From Endomychus coccineus (Eukaryota > Arthropoda > Insecta > Coleoptera > Endomychidae), in NCBI GenBank assembly GCA_958510875.1, contig OY294068.1, forward strand, positions 158,508,388 to 158,572,387: a DNA stretch of 64,000 bases. Direction: 5' to 3'. The position numbers were made by a program, and so were the translations under genes. Position 1 is the first letter of the stretch; each line of letters opens with the position of its first letter. Shown one piece after another: positions 11,025-20,462 of the stretch. The notes beneath the pieces are model-generated. The model made no database searches and had not been told where the DNA came from. It saw nothing but the letters and a program-made list of their open reading frames with translations.

Positions 11025-12186
11025 ATGTCTAGTCCGCACATACACACCATACATGTATGTCAACCCATTCTACGTTTTGGTGATGCAGTTTTAGAGCATG
11101 AGATTGTGAAAAGTGGTGTGCCTCAGGGCTCATTCTCAGAACCTCTACTTTTTACAGTTTATTCAAGTGACTTATATTACTACTTGCTACCCGAAAAAAG
11201 TGAGTAAATTGCCGATGACAGCTCGATAATCTGTGGCGATGGGAACCTTAGTAGTCTGATCACCACCCGGTCGATAGCGGAGGATTGGTTCACTCAAAAC
11301 AATCTAAAACTTAATATGGACGAGAATCAAGAACTGATTTTCCCCTCAAATAACAGAGTAACCACCGGAAAGAGTGCTAAACTTTTGGATATAATACTTG
11401 ACGATCGACTGACCTGTCGCCAGCATTTAGTCATATTGAGTGAATTATAATCTACTATCTTTGTTATAAGGAGGTTGAGATCTGTCGTCGGGTTGGAGGC
11501 GCTGTTAACGGTATATTAATCATTGTTCCATTCCCATTTGTCATATGGTGTGCAGATGTGGAGGGATTCGTCGGGCGCTTTCAGGTGTTCAGATTGCAGA
11601 AGAAGGCTGTCCGTTTGATAGTGAGCTCTGAATACCGGTATAGCTGCAGGCCAAATTTTGTGAATTTGAAAGTTATGCACCTACCAACACTGTTCATCCT
11701 CTGTCAACTTTTTGAGATTCATGGAAACATGTCAGAGTATAGTTTGAATCCGTGCTTTCATGAGTATAGTACCACAGCATCGAATTTGGTGAGAGCTACT
11801 CGTTACAGATTGGATAGATCTGTTAGGAGTTCGTTAAATATTTCTCTATATTATGCGCTTGCTGAGACTGCCAGGAATTTCAAATTCGCAAAATTTAAAC
11901 ATAGATTGAGATCTTACATGTAGCTTAAGGCATTTTAGCTCTATCATCCGCTCATATTGATATTAGAATTGTAACTGCTGCATAGTTAGTTAACATTGAC
12001 TGTTATGTGATTTTTTTCTTTTTTTTTGCTGTACTCGTACCTTTCATTGTATTTCTGATTTGTTGTTCTGTATTTTTCATTGTTTGTAAGCTAGCACTCG
12101 TCTTATCGTAGCATTCGTAGCTTATGTATGACTTGCTACAATTATTATGTAACGTAACATAATGTTGACGAATAAACATCTATCTA
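11025..12186 (+). pseudogene. 5'-truncated LINE, RT palm to 3' end
   Basis: The plus strand begins at HVCQPILRFGDAVLEHEIVK and continues with SGVPQGSFSEPLLFTVYSSD (motif B), IADDSSIICGDGN (motif C, first Ala-Asp-Asp kept), WFTQNNLKLNMDE and LLDIILDDRLTCRQH. An open 121-codon frame at 11558-11923 holds RLQKKAVRLIVSSEY...CRPNF and the C-terminal KFAKFKHRLRSYM. The 3' UTR ends in AATAAACATCTATCTA near 12170-12186, a poly-A signal-like word plus short ATCT tail. Its start abuts the oppositely oriented LINE at 8300-11010. Frameshifts at about 11205 and 11450 inactivate it. Confidence 0.85.
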
Positions 12187-12249
12187 TGGTCTAGAAAATA
12201 TTCCACTGTGTAAAATGCACTGTACATTAGTATCCGCCTCATCCGAGTT

Positions 12250-13180
12250 TTGAACAACTCATTATTCATCTGCCTTATTGAGGATGGGAGCGCATTGTAT
12301 ATGTCACATCCAGCATAAACAGGAGATCGCTTGTGTTGTGTGTGTGCATAACTTTCTCCAGCCTGATTTTATATATGCCCCTGGTACTGTGGTGAATATA
12401 TGCTGTTTTATTTGTTTTCATGCTTGTGAAAATATAGTAGTAACTTATAGATATAGATTGTTGAAAACGTTAAGATTCGGACTTCAGCCTCAAGGGTCTT
12501 TTCTGTAACACAAATGCTCTTTAGTCGACAGTGGCCTTGCCACAGAGCGTGATACCATATCCTAGTACCGAGTAAGCTAAGCGGAATTGATTTGGTTTTG
12601 CTAATAAAGCCTACTATTATCTAACGACAATTCAAGATATTTGGTGTCGTAAGGATTTCAAAGTTGCCTATTCACAAGAACAAGTATGATCATGTTTTGA
12701 ACCTATCCGTGAATTCGACGATAGTTGTTTTCTTGATATTCACAGCCAGAAGATTGCTGTTGCACCATGCAATGAGCTGTGGTACAAAATCACAAATCTG
12801 GACTTTAATTTGACAGCAATCCGCGCTTGTTAATACGATCACACAGTTATCTGCATATTATGTAAATACTTTGCAGCCTGTTAGATAATCCCGGAAATCA
12901 TTAATATACAATATAAACAGTAAGGTTCCGAGTGCTTGGCTCTGTGGTGTTTTCAATTCATTTTCAAAATGTATAGAATAATTTTCTACGGTTTTAACCA
13001 CCATTTGCCTGTTCGTAACTTATGACCTCAACCAGCTATTCAATGATCCTCTAGACCGATCTTTTCTAACTTGAGGAATGGGAACTCCGGATTGAAGGTA
13101 TCAAAATCCTGTGTCAGGTTAAAGAAGATGCCCAAAGTCTTTTGACACGCATCCATCTTGTCATTACCGTACTGGACAAA
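12250..13180 (-). pseudogene. LINE reverse transcriptase relic
   Basis: From about 13170 downward the minus strand encodes DACQKTLGIFFNLTQDFDTF (motif A, canonical FFDLTKAFDT), FPFLKLEKIGLEDH, and TPQSQALGTLLFILYINDF (motif B, PQGTxLGPLLFxxYINDF). YADNCVIVLTSADC (motif C, YADDxxIV with the second Asp changed to Asn) and CNSNLLAVNIKKTTIVEF follow. In-frame stops are common. It sits directly next to a PLE at 13186. Confidence 0.8.
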
Positions 13181-13185
13181 CTCAC

Positions 13186-14410
13186 ATGAAGCAGTCAATG
13201 TATACAACATTTTTGCTTACAGCTTCATCATCAGAGGACTTATTACGTCTAAAACTGGATTACTCAAAACTAATTGTATCAACACTAAGCGTCCTTATAG
13301 CACAAATCTCAATTAAAATGCCCACGTCGCCGAAACGAACAGGAACACGAATAACCGAAATTGTAATAATATATCAAGAATCAACTATTAAGCTAAGTAC
13401 TTTTAATAAATGCGAGCTCATGTCAACAAAGTATATGAACGACCAACGGGAACATTAGGTTCAAATATTCACTTTCAAACCAGATGCTAAGATTTACGAG
13501 CTAATAAAAAAAGGTCTGTTACTGGAAATATACTTTTGACATTCCACCTAAAATATAATTTCAACATTATAAAGACGCATGTAGGAATTTACCAGAGTTT
13601 TAATTAATTAAGTTATTATAAATCTGACTTAGTGTCTGAATATCTGTCCTATGATTTACAGATTTGGAGTCACGTTTTATGTGAATCATTTCCAGAATAG
13701 ATATTTTGTAATAATTGATTTCCTTAGTTGAAATATTAACATTTTTGTAATCAAATTGATGGTTACAATCAAAGTAGTGTTTAACAAGGGCGGTGGAATT
13801 TTCCAAGTTTCTGTTTCTTGTGCTATACTTATGACCATACATTCTTTTTTGTAAATACTGTTTAGAGATTCCAGTATAAGTCCCATCGCAATCTAAACAA
13901 TTTAATTTGTATACCGTGTGGGTTTGTTTATCTTTAGGTATTAAAGGTTTTAGATTTGTGAAATATTTTCCAACACAGTTAGTAGGCTTATACGCGACAT
14001 GTATATCATACTCTTTCAAACATTTCTTAATTGAGGTCTCCGGAATGTATGGTAATGTTATAGAATTTTCTGTATTACCTTTTATGTTATTTATATATGA
14101 AGATTCATTATAGATTTTGTTTGTTCTTTCTTTAATGATAGGATTGGAAAATGTTTTTGGGTAACCATTCATTTCCAGTGTATCACAAACAATTTTTAAA
14201 TTTTTGGGACGGTCCTTTGCGTGGTTCAATTCAACCGGGCGATCTGTAAGGCTGTTTATAACACTTCTTTTATAACATGTTGGTGCAACGGAATTGAAAT
14301 GAAAATAACGTTGAGACCAAACTTCTTCAGTAGACGATGAAGTTTTTATTTTTCCATCTGCATCATGCCTAATGTTCATATCTAGGGAAATTTTGTTTTT
14401 GTTCACGGTT
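13186..14410 (-). mobile_element. 5'-truncated Penelope-like element with 3' pLTR
   Basis: A minus-strand PLE fragment. An intact C-terminal open frame with a GIY-YIG endonuclease (13600-14406) is followed by about 400 bp of 3' terminal sequence down to about 13186. That terminal sequence shares CCAGTTTTAGAC...AATAAGTC-TCTGATGATG with the plus-strand pLTR at 14447-14590, so the two pLTRs face each other. The hammerhead core in the 13-kb copy keeps CTGATGA (13228-13234, minus) but the rest is degraded. Confidence 0.8.
13600..14406 (-). CDS. PLE C-terminal region with GIY-YIG endonuclease
   Basis: A 268-codon open frame. Residues 30-82 (WSQRYFHFNS, RPKNLKIVCDTLEMNGYP) match the RT thumb-linker of PLEs. 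Residues 119-150 (YIPETSIKKCLKEYDIHVAYKP) match the linker before the nuclease. The GIY-YIG nuclease begins at VYKLNCLDC (165-173, with the CxxC characteristic of PLEs), then TYTGIS (177-181), R188, GHK (191-193), ALVKH (206-210), the candidate catalytic Glu in SILEMIHI (E239), and HRTDIQTLSQIYNN near the end. In PLEs this nuclease is thought to nick target DNA for reverse transcription. The RT palm is missing by 5' truncation, so this is not a whole gene although the frame is open. Confidence 0.85.
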   Translation of the reverse strand: MNKNKISLDMNIRHDADGKIKTSSSTEEVWSQRYFHFNSVAPTCYKRSVINSLTDRPVELNHAKDRPKNLKIVCDTLEMNGYPKTFSNPIIKERTNKIYNESSYINNIKGNTENSITLPYIPETSIKKCLKEYDIHVAYKPTNCVGKYFTNLKPLIPKDKQTHTVYKLNCLDCDGTYTGISKQYLQKRMYGHKYSTRNRNLENSTALVKHYFDCNHQFDYKNVNISTKEINYYKISILEMIHIKRDSKSVNHRTDIQTLSQIYNNLIN

Positions 14411-14446
14411 CGCAGTTAAATTGTCCCACGCAGAGGACCTTCAGTT

Positions 14447-14590
14447 AGTTTTAAGTTATCCAGTTTTAGACATAATAAGTCTTCTGATGATGGTCGTGAG
14501 ACCGAAACGTACGTAAAGATGGGAAAATATAAAATATAAGTGTTGATGTGACCTATTTCCCGAGAATTTTATATATAATAATATTTGTCA
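14447..14590 (+). repeat. PLE long terminal sequence (pLTR) with hammerhead
   Basis: A plus-strand pLTR begins near CCAGTTTTAGACATAATAAG, contains a hammerhead ribozyme core (14480-14519) and continues into GTGTTGATGTGACCTATTTCC. The same tail is found in both arms of the palindrome at 16902-17024. It lies head-to-head with the truncated minus-strand PLE, an arrangement common for PLEs. Confidence 0.75.
14480..14519 (+). ncRNA. Hammerhead ribozyme (PLE type, minimal stem III)
   Basis: Seen directly: CTGATGA at 14484-14490, a stem II of GGTC/GACC closed by GTGA (14492-14503), GAAA at 14504-14507, a three-pair stem III ACG/CGT with a TA loop (14507-14514), A at the cleavage position (14515), and stem I TCTT (14480-14483) paired with AAGA (14516-14519). 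All catalytic core positions of a type I hammerhead are present. PLEs are known to carry hammerheads with unusually short stem III in their pLTRs. Predicted cleavage is after 14515. Activity itself is untested. Confidence 0.85.
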
Positions 14591-15564
14591 ACATAGAAAG
14601 ATAAAAGGCTAGATCGACGGCACAGCTTTCTATCAAACTCACCTCGATTCCATCATAACTTACCGAAATTGTATTTTTCAAATTTCAAATAATGGCGTAT
14701 TCACTCTCGATAACTGGCTGGAAATACATAGAGGCTATGTAATGATTGAAATGTCGTATATCCATTTATTTCAGCAACAAAGTGTTGTTGAAACTTTTGT
14801 TCTGCGCTATTCACAAAATGATGGCCAAAATAATTTGCAACAGACTTGTTATCACTAATTTGATTCTAATGCAGTAATTTTTTTGGATGATTTTGTTCCA
14901 TATCACTATGGCCACTGTTGCTAATTCCAATAACTTGTGACAGAAAATAGTGCGGCAAAAGATATAAAGCATAACTATTCGACATTTTTCGCAGTTTGAA
15001 AACTTTTTGAACAAAAATTAAATGGAGGACATTCCAACAATCAAATTTGGAATGAAGATTTTGTTTTTATTATTAGTTTCAGGTTTTAATCCGTTCAGTT
15101 TTATTTGTTATTCCATTTTGTGTGTTTATACGCTGATTTCATTTGAATTTGTTATGAGAACGATAGTAAACTATTTGTAATAATAATGTATGTTTTATCT
15201 TTATCAAATCCTATAAGCCCAGTTTTCTCTAGAATGGTGGACTTTTGCGACATGCATTATAACTTTTTTCGGGCAAATCGACTGTAGTTTCTAAATAAGG
15301 AATCATTTTTCAAAAATCACTACCCTTAAAAATCTGATGAATAAGATAGTGCATCAAGCGCTCAGAACGACTTGTATATTCAACGCAAAATTTGAGTACA
15401 GTAATTATCGTTTTCAGCCCTATAACTTCTTAAGGAACGAAAATCGTACTGATGTTAGTTGACTTAAATTACCTTATTTATCTACAAAGGAGCTTTACTT
15501 GAAGTATTGCTCATACTTCATTGTATAACCTGTATATCTTACAAAATAAATAAAATTGTGAACT
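14591..15564. other. Non-coding, nothing recognised
   Basis: AT-rich sequence downstream of the Beat exon in its transcription direction; no repeat or exon recognised. Confidence 0.4.
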
Positions 15565-15602
15565 CAACCCAGAGTAACGAAAGTTGAAAGTTACCTGGGT
15601 TC
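15565..15602. repeat. Short strong hairpin
   Basis: AACCCAG-A-GTAAC and its complement GTTAC-CTGGGTT flank an 11-base loop. Twelve pairs with one bulge are visible. It lies just downstream of the Beat exon in transcription direction and next to a hammerhead-like relic, so it may be part of a PLE terminal sequence. Confidence 0.7.
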
Positions 15603-15624
15603 ATGAATTTTGGCGACAAATAAC

Positions 15625-15666
15625 TTTACCACATGCTTCGGTCATTTATACCATCATCAGCGACTA
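15625..15666 (-). ncRNA. Hammerhead-like relic (weak)
   Basis: On the minus strand GTCG-CTGATGA is followed by a possible stem II GGT/ACC (TGGTATAAATGACC) and then GAAG instead of GAAA. The start and stem II resemble the PLE hammerheads in the window. The GAAA box has an A-to-G change and no good stem III is seen. Probably a decayed pLTR ribozyme or a chance match. Confidence 0.35.
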
Positions 15667-15715
15667 TTGACAGGAATAGGTTGAACTTGTCATTTCAAAT
15701 TATAACGTTATTTAC

Positions 15716-16114
15716 CTTGAACTCTATCTGCTCTCGAACCAGCAGGAGCTACTGTTCCACGGCTTTCTAACACGGAAGCGCGCTGAGGTCGTTCGCCCTC
15801 CACACTCTCTTCGTTACTCCGCCAGTATACTGTTGCAATGGTGGCCAAACACTTGAGCTTCATATCACCTCGCTTGAAATGCTTGTGACGTACCGTGAAC
15901 TCGAGACCTAACATCGAAGTTTCCAAGCCCTCTCTGCCGGTAATGATGATCTCTGGGCCACGCAGGGAAGCCGGATCTGCAGGTTCGCCGTTAATGAACC
16001 AGTTGAGTTGGGCGGCAGGTTTCGAACGACCGGAAGTGCAGTTCACTCGCACCGTGTCGCCTACTTGATAGCGAGGACGCCCGCCGGATATTCTTGGCCC
16101 CTCTTCGGGTAGAG
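15716..16114 (-). CDS. Beaten-path (Beat) family Ig-domain exon
   Basis: The only convincing host coding sequence in the window. The minus-strand exon runs from a CTGTTGCAG acceptor (exon begins at 16114) to a CAAG|GTAAAT donor (exon ends at 15716). It is 399 nt long, phase 1 at both ends, the usual symmetry of immunoglobulin-domain exons. It encodes LPEEGPRISGGRPRYQVGDT, VRVNCTSGRSKPAAQLNWF, INGEPADPASLR, LEFTVRHKHFKRGDMKLKC and LATIATVYWRSNEESVEG. NC...W...LKC are the disulphide cysteines and core Trp of an Ig domain. The sequence is characteristic of the second Ig-like region of insect Beat proteins: secreted or membrane-anchored neuronal ligands for Sidestep receptors in axon guidance. 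Its GC content is clearly higher than its surroundings. Other exons (signal peptide, first Ig domain, C-terminus) were not found, so they must lie beyond long introns or outside the window. Which Beat paralogue it is was not decided. Confidence 0.9.
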
Positions 16115-16457
16115 CTGCAACAGATATTCAGGATTGGTCACTAGCATCATAATGAGATTTAAATCACCCACCAGACACTTGATGAATATATGTCATGATG
16201 CATTTATTATAAACCTATGATTACCACCGATTGGTATTTACGTATACAAATAAATGAAATTCCTTCATGGGAATTGATTGAAATCGTTCTAATTTAGATA
16301 AGAATGTTTGATTGGGGCAGCAATTTTGAAAGGTTCAAGATAGCAACAAGACAATATAACAGAAATAACAGTTTATAGTGAACTTTATTTGATCACATTT
16401 ATTGAATAATTCAAAAAATCGATGGTGTAAGCCATTACTCTATAGTAATTTGTGATT
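16115..16457. other. Presumed Beat intron
   Basis: Non-coding AT-rich sequence immediately 5' of the Beat exon in its transcription direction, ending in TATCTGTTGCAG. The nearest pyrimidine-rich run is short. Nothing else seen. Confidence 0.5.
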
Positions 16458-16618
16458 ATGATTGAATGAAAGAACAATCACTTTGTTTTATACCCCTTTA
16501 AATAATAATGTTAAAATGCTACTATAGATGATAATGGCACGTCGGTGTTGAAACTATAGTAATATTTTTATGTTATTATTTAAAGTGGTATAATTGTAAT
16601 TGTTCTTCCATTCAATGA
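16458..16618. repeat. PLE pLTR palindrome centred on a hammerhead site
   Basis: The left arm, about 16458-16519, is the reverse complement of about 16562-16618 (AAATAATAA, TGAATGGAAGAACAAT). Between them on the plus strand lies a degraded hammerhead: TAGATGA (16525-16531), CAC/GTG stem II, GAAA (16550-16553) and stem III ACT-AT-AGT (16553-16560) with A16561 at the cleavage position. The right arm starts at 16562, directly after that site. The left arm, read on the minus strand, starts directly after its own TATAGTA (16520-16526). The turning point of the palindrome is thus the ribozyme cleavage site. Confidence 0.75.
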
Positions 16619-16901
16619 ATATATCAATATTGTAATGTTTAATTCTTCTCACAATCCATTCCTTGTAGATTCGTATTACCAAGTTTTCAGGTCAATTATT
16701 ACACCCATACACAGGTATATAAAAAGCATGGCTGTGATGAAGAAAAATGTTTCAAAATTGGTTGAAACGATTTCAAAATATTGTAAATTGGAAATTTTTC
16801 GTAATATTTTTTTCTTAATTTACTTACATTCAATATTTGTAATTATTCATAATCATATGGCCTCTTTTCCTAATAATAGTAAAGTTCCTTGACCCAGTAT
16901 G
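16619..16901. other. Non-coding, unrecognised open frame
   Basis: An 85-codon plus frame (16635-16892) is open but AT-rich and unlike any family I know; probably chance between two PLE palindromes. Confidence 0.35.
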
Positions 16902-17024
16902 AATTTATATAAAAATTCTCGGGAAATAGGTCACATTAACACTCTGTTTTAAATTTACGTAAAGACGAAAATTCAAAACAGAGTGTTAATGTGACCTATT
17001 TCCCGAAAATTTTTATATAAATTT
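16902..17024. repeat. PLE pLTR palindrome, arms start at hammerhead site
   Basis: Arms of about 55 bp (16902-16956 and 16968-17024) are almost perfectly complementary, sharing ACACTCTGTTTT, GGGAAATAGGTCACATTAA and its complement. The 11-base centre ACGTAAAGACG contains ACGTA|AAGA, the sequence around the predicted cleavage site of the 14480 hammerhead (ACGTA|AAGA). The right arm equals the pLTR sequence 3' of that site (compare 14516-14580), and the left arm is the same sequence inverted. Confidence 0.8.
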
Positions 17025-17735
17025 CCAGATAATTAAAGTTCACATCTAGTTTCATTTTTGATTTATATAATACGTGTTTAACATTCCACTTTTTTTTACA
17101 TACCAATCAAAATGTGATTCTTGTAATGCTGAAAGGGTGAATTTATAGAAAATTGGAAATTCGCTTGAAAGAGCACATAATATGCTGCATGAATTTCGAA
17201 GCTTCTCTCACTTTGCTAACCATCTTTTAGAAAATAATCACAAATTTAACCCTGAAACAAATTTTAGAATTTCACGTACAGCTACCAAATGATTATACCT
17301 TAACAATTTGGAACTTTTAGAAATACATAAATCATTCAAAAACAACGAATTAATAACACTGAATACACAAATCGCTTTGAATTATAACCCATTTTTTTCA
17401 CCAATAATCTAATTTAAAGTTTATAGCAATATTTAATATTATAATCATTTTGCCATTTTAACTATTTATTCTACTGAAAGTCCAAAGTACTCAAAATCAT
17501 GTGGTTTCATCACTTTACCACAAGATGTCATTAATCCCTTATAATTGCATAAGCATCAAACTTGCGAAACACATCCAAATTTTTCCATAAGTTTTTCAAT
17601 AATTTTTCACACATTCCTCACTACTACAATAACTACTTTGTAGCTTCCTGAATTTCGCCTGTTGAACATGTATTATGTAAATCAAGAATGAAATTTTACA
17701 TATAAACTTTAATTATCTGGAAATGAAGCCATAGT
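17019..17735 (+). mobile_element. PLE fragment flanked by inverted arms
   Basis: Sequence 17019-17100 (ATTTCCAGATAATTAAAGTT, then GATTTATATAATACGTGTT) recurs inverted at about 17655-17735. Inside, the plus strand at about 17150-17410 encodes FSHFANHLLENNHKFN, LNNLELLEIHKSFKNN and LNTQIALNYNPFFS. This follows the C-terminal part of PLE GIY-YIG endonucleases (SSFANHL...GH.F, LE.LEI, LNxQ....SPL). Short, with at least one stop. Assignment to PLE is from motif resemblance. Confidence 0.55.
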
Positions 17736-17754
17736 ATACATTCAAAGTTGTTCA

Positions 17755-17895
17755 AAGTTGGTGCCAAGACAGATTCCTGTGGAATACCAGGGTCGATAAA
17801 TATTGTATCGGAGTATACTACGTCAACTACCACATGGAGTGATCTACCTGAGAGAAAACTCGATAGTTAGCGACAAAGTTGAGGCGGCAAACCTC
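17755..17895 (-). pseudogene. LINE RT fragment related to 2140-2345
   Basis: The segment shares ACCACATGGAGTGATCTACC, GTTGGTGCCAAGACAGATTC and CGACAAAGTTGAG with 2205-2345. The minus strand encodes the same motif-B region of a Jockey/CR1-like RT (LSGRSLHVVV...LVPQESVLAPTL). A short isolated relic. Confidence 0.75.
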
Positions 17896-18115
17896 AATAT
17901 CCTAGAATACATAGAAATTTTAAGACATCCAAAAACAATAGAAACATAATATTAAATGACCAAATCGATAGCTATAATTCCCCACTTGTCAACAATTTTG
18001 TGAATAAACTCTCACTCAAACCGTTGTCTATCCCATCTCTTAATTTGTACCACTGTAATAGGGGTTATGTACAGGTTATTTCCAATATTAAAAAAACTAA
18101 ATCATATTTAGAAAA
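17896..18115 (+). pseudogene. PLE C-terminal fragment (GIY-YIG end)
   Basis: The plus strand reads NLNILEYIEILRHPKTIET, then ILNDQIDSYNSPLVNNFVNK and a basic tail SNIKKTKSYLEN ending in a stop. The pattern LE..EI......ILNDQ.D.Y.SPL is the end of PLE GIY-YIG proteins, as in the other PLE copies at 17150 and 51500. In-frame stops are present. Confidence 0.5.
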
Positions 18116-19989
18116 TTGAAGTTTCATGTAAAATTAGAATATCTAGAAGTAAAGAACATCTAAGGGTTGCCAGATGCTTTCAATAACAAATTAAGCTTGC
18201 GAAAAGTAAAGGGATTTCTAACATAAACTATGTTACTGCCTATTGGTTTAACCATTCTTCAAATAAACTAGCAATATTATTGGTACAAAATTAAAATCAG
18301 GATCACTATAAGTAAAATCATTGGTTAAACACCCCGAATTGTTTCCTTCCCTAATTGCAGAAAAAGGACGCATTATAAATATCAACAAAATGCGGAAAAA
18401 CTTTCAGTTATATTTTCTAACTTGAATTAGTCTCTTCGAAAATCAGGTGGCACTTTGTTATTTTTAAATGAATCAATTTTAATAGATTATTCAGAGTGTT
18501 TTTGGTAAGAGGGTGTCTTCGCTAAAATCAGAGTTTCATTTTAATTCAAATCAGTTTTATTCAAGTTCAAGTCAATAATACATTCAATCAAGTCATAGCT
18601 TTTCGATTCCCTAGGTTAATCCTGGTTGGGATATTATTTCTATAATTTTAGTTTCATTTTTCTTCAGTTTAGTTGATTTAGATTCTTAGGTAATTTCATT
18701 TAACTTTAGGTTTCATTATTAGATTATTCTTATTAGTAATTTTATAATATTAACAATAACGCTAACGATAATATTGTTTTTATCATCTTTAATTATCATA
18801 TATTCTACTTTACTATTATCATTATCTTTTAATTGCTGTTTATTAAATATTTTATTGTTGTTGAGTTCGAGTTTCTCTGATTAAATCTAGTGTTTATCCC
18901 TCCATTCACCTTCCAGTGTTTAAATCTATGAGTGTCTAGTGAAATAAAAAGGGGTAAGTGTCAAAGATATTTTCCACGTTTGTTCTGGTTAATAAATGAT
19001 TGGGATCAAACTCCAAAGTGTCATGGTTCTCTAAATTAAATGACCACACTGCGAATAAATAAATATTAATGAATAGGAATAATGTAGATTCCTTAAGTGA
19101 AGTTCAATAGAGAGAGTACCATGTTATACCACATTTCTGATATTTAAAGAAATAATTGTAGATTTGGCTTTAGTTGATAGCTTTTAGCTTTGGGAATGGC
19201 ACAGTTTGATGCAACAATTTGTCAGCAAATTCAATAGATTATGGAAAAGTTAAAATATATTTCTCAACATTGTTCCGTTCCAGGTAGTTTTCTTTTCGAA
19301 TAAATGGAGTTGAATCTAGGAAATTTCCATACAATTCGGTTCAAATAAATATTATTTTATATCAACGAAAGGAAAGTTGACATAACTTAGAAGAACATGC
19401 ATGATATCCGTACCGATTTGTTCCTATCACCTTATGGTAATTTCCAATATAAATGTCCGCGGAGATGGCGGTATTCTTGAATTAATCAGGAATATTAATT
19501 TCAATTCCATTTGCCCGTTCCGTTTCGATAATGCCTCTCTCGAAAATTTTACGGCGAAATTATTTGAATAACCCAATTGTTACTCCGGTCGGATGAAATA
19601 AAACCGGAATAAAACTGTTTATTTTAAAGACCCATTTGATTTTATCAGGCGCACTTAAACGTTCCCTGAAATTTAAATCAAAAACAAATACAAATTACTT
19701 TAGCATTCAGAAGGTTATTAAGCACGTCCTCATGATGCGCCTTATACAGACCTAACAGCGAATGGGCTGAACAGAAAGTCGACTCCTTGATTTATAAACA
19801 GAACTGCATCGCTATATCCCACACACACTATGTTAGAATAAAACATGTGCAAATATATTTCAAGATAGACTCCAGCCATCCTTTAGAAATTGATGCAATG
19901 AATTTTCTTACAGTTAAGCACGTCCGTAGCAGGTTTTCAATAATAAAGCTGCCATAATAAATAATTGGTAGCGTTTGTTTCAGGATAAT
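18116..19989. other. Non-coding, nothing recognised
   Basis: About 1.9 kb of AT-rich DNA with no open frames of note and no repeat that I could match elsewhere in the window. Confidence 0.5.
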
Positions 19990-20383
19990 TACATTATTAT
20001 AGAAAAGTCATTCGAAGCTTGATTGAAATAACTGTTTACATTGTGGATAATAACTGCAAGTTGTTATTGTGTTAGTACAACTATCATTATGAAAGAAAGG
20101 ATTATATCAACCTTGATTGGAATCATTGTTTGTATTGTGTATAACTATAATCATAGAAAAATCAAATGAATTGAAAGTTGATTAAAATTACTGTCTCGTA
20201 TTGTGTTAAATAACCTGATGTGATTATCATGTGTCAGTTCTACAATTACTATGAAAAAATCTGATTATATCATCTGTTTTTGTACTGGGTATAATTATCT
20301 GAAGTAGTACTCGTCAGTCAGTTTAAATATTATTATAGAAGAATGGGATTATATCAAACTAGATTCAGAGTGTACTGTGTAAT
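19990..20383. repeat. Satellite array, left part
   Basis: Diverged units of the ~163-bp satellite described at 23511-25970, with words such as TATTGTGTATAACTATAATCATAG and GATTATATCAACC. The array stops abruptly where the 20384 insertion begins and resumes at about 23511. Confidence 0.75.
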
Positions 20384-20462
20384 ACCGGGTGGGCCAATCA
20401 AAACGAAACACGGCCGATATCTCATATACCGTTCGTTTAAAAAAAAAAGAGCAGTCATCGAG

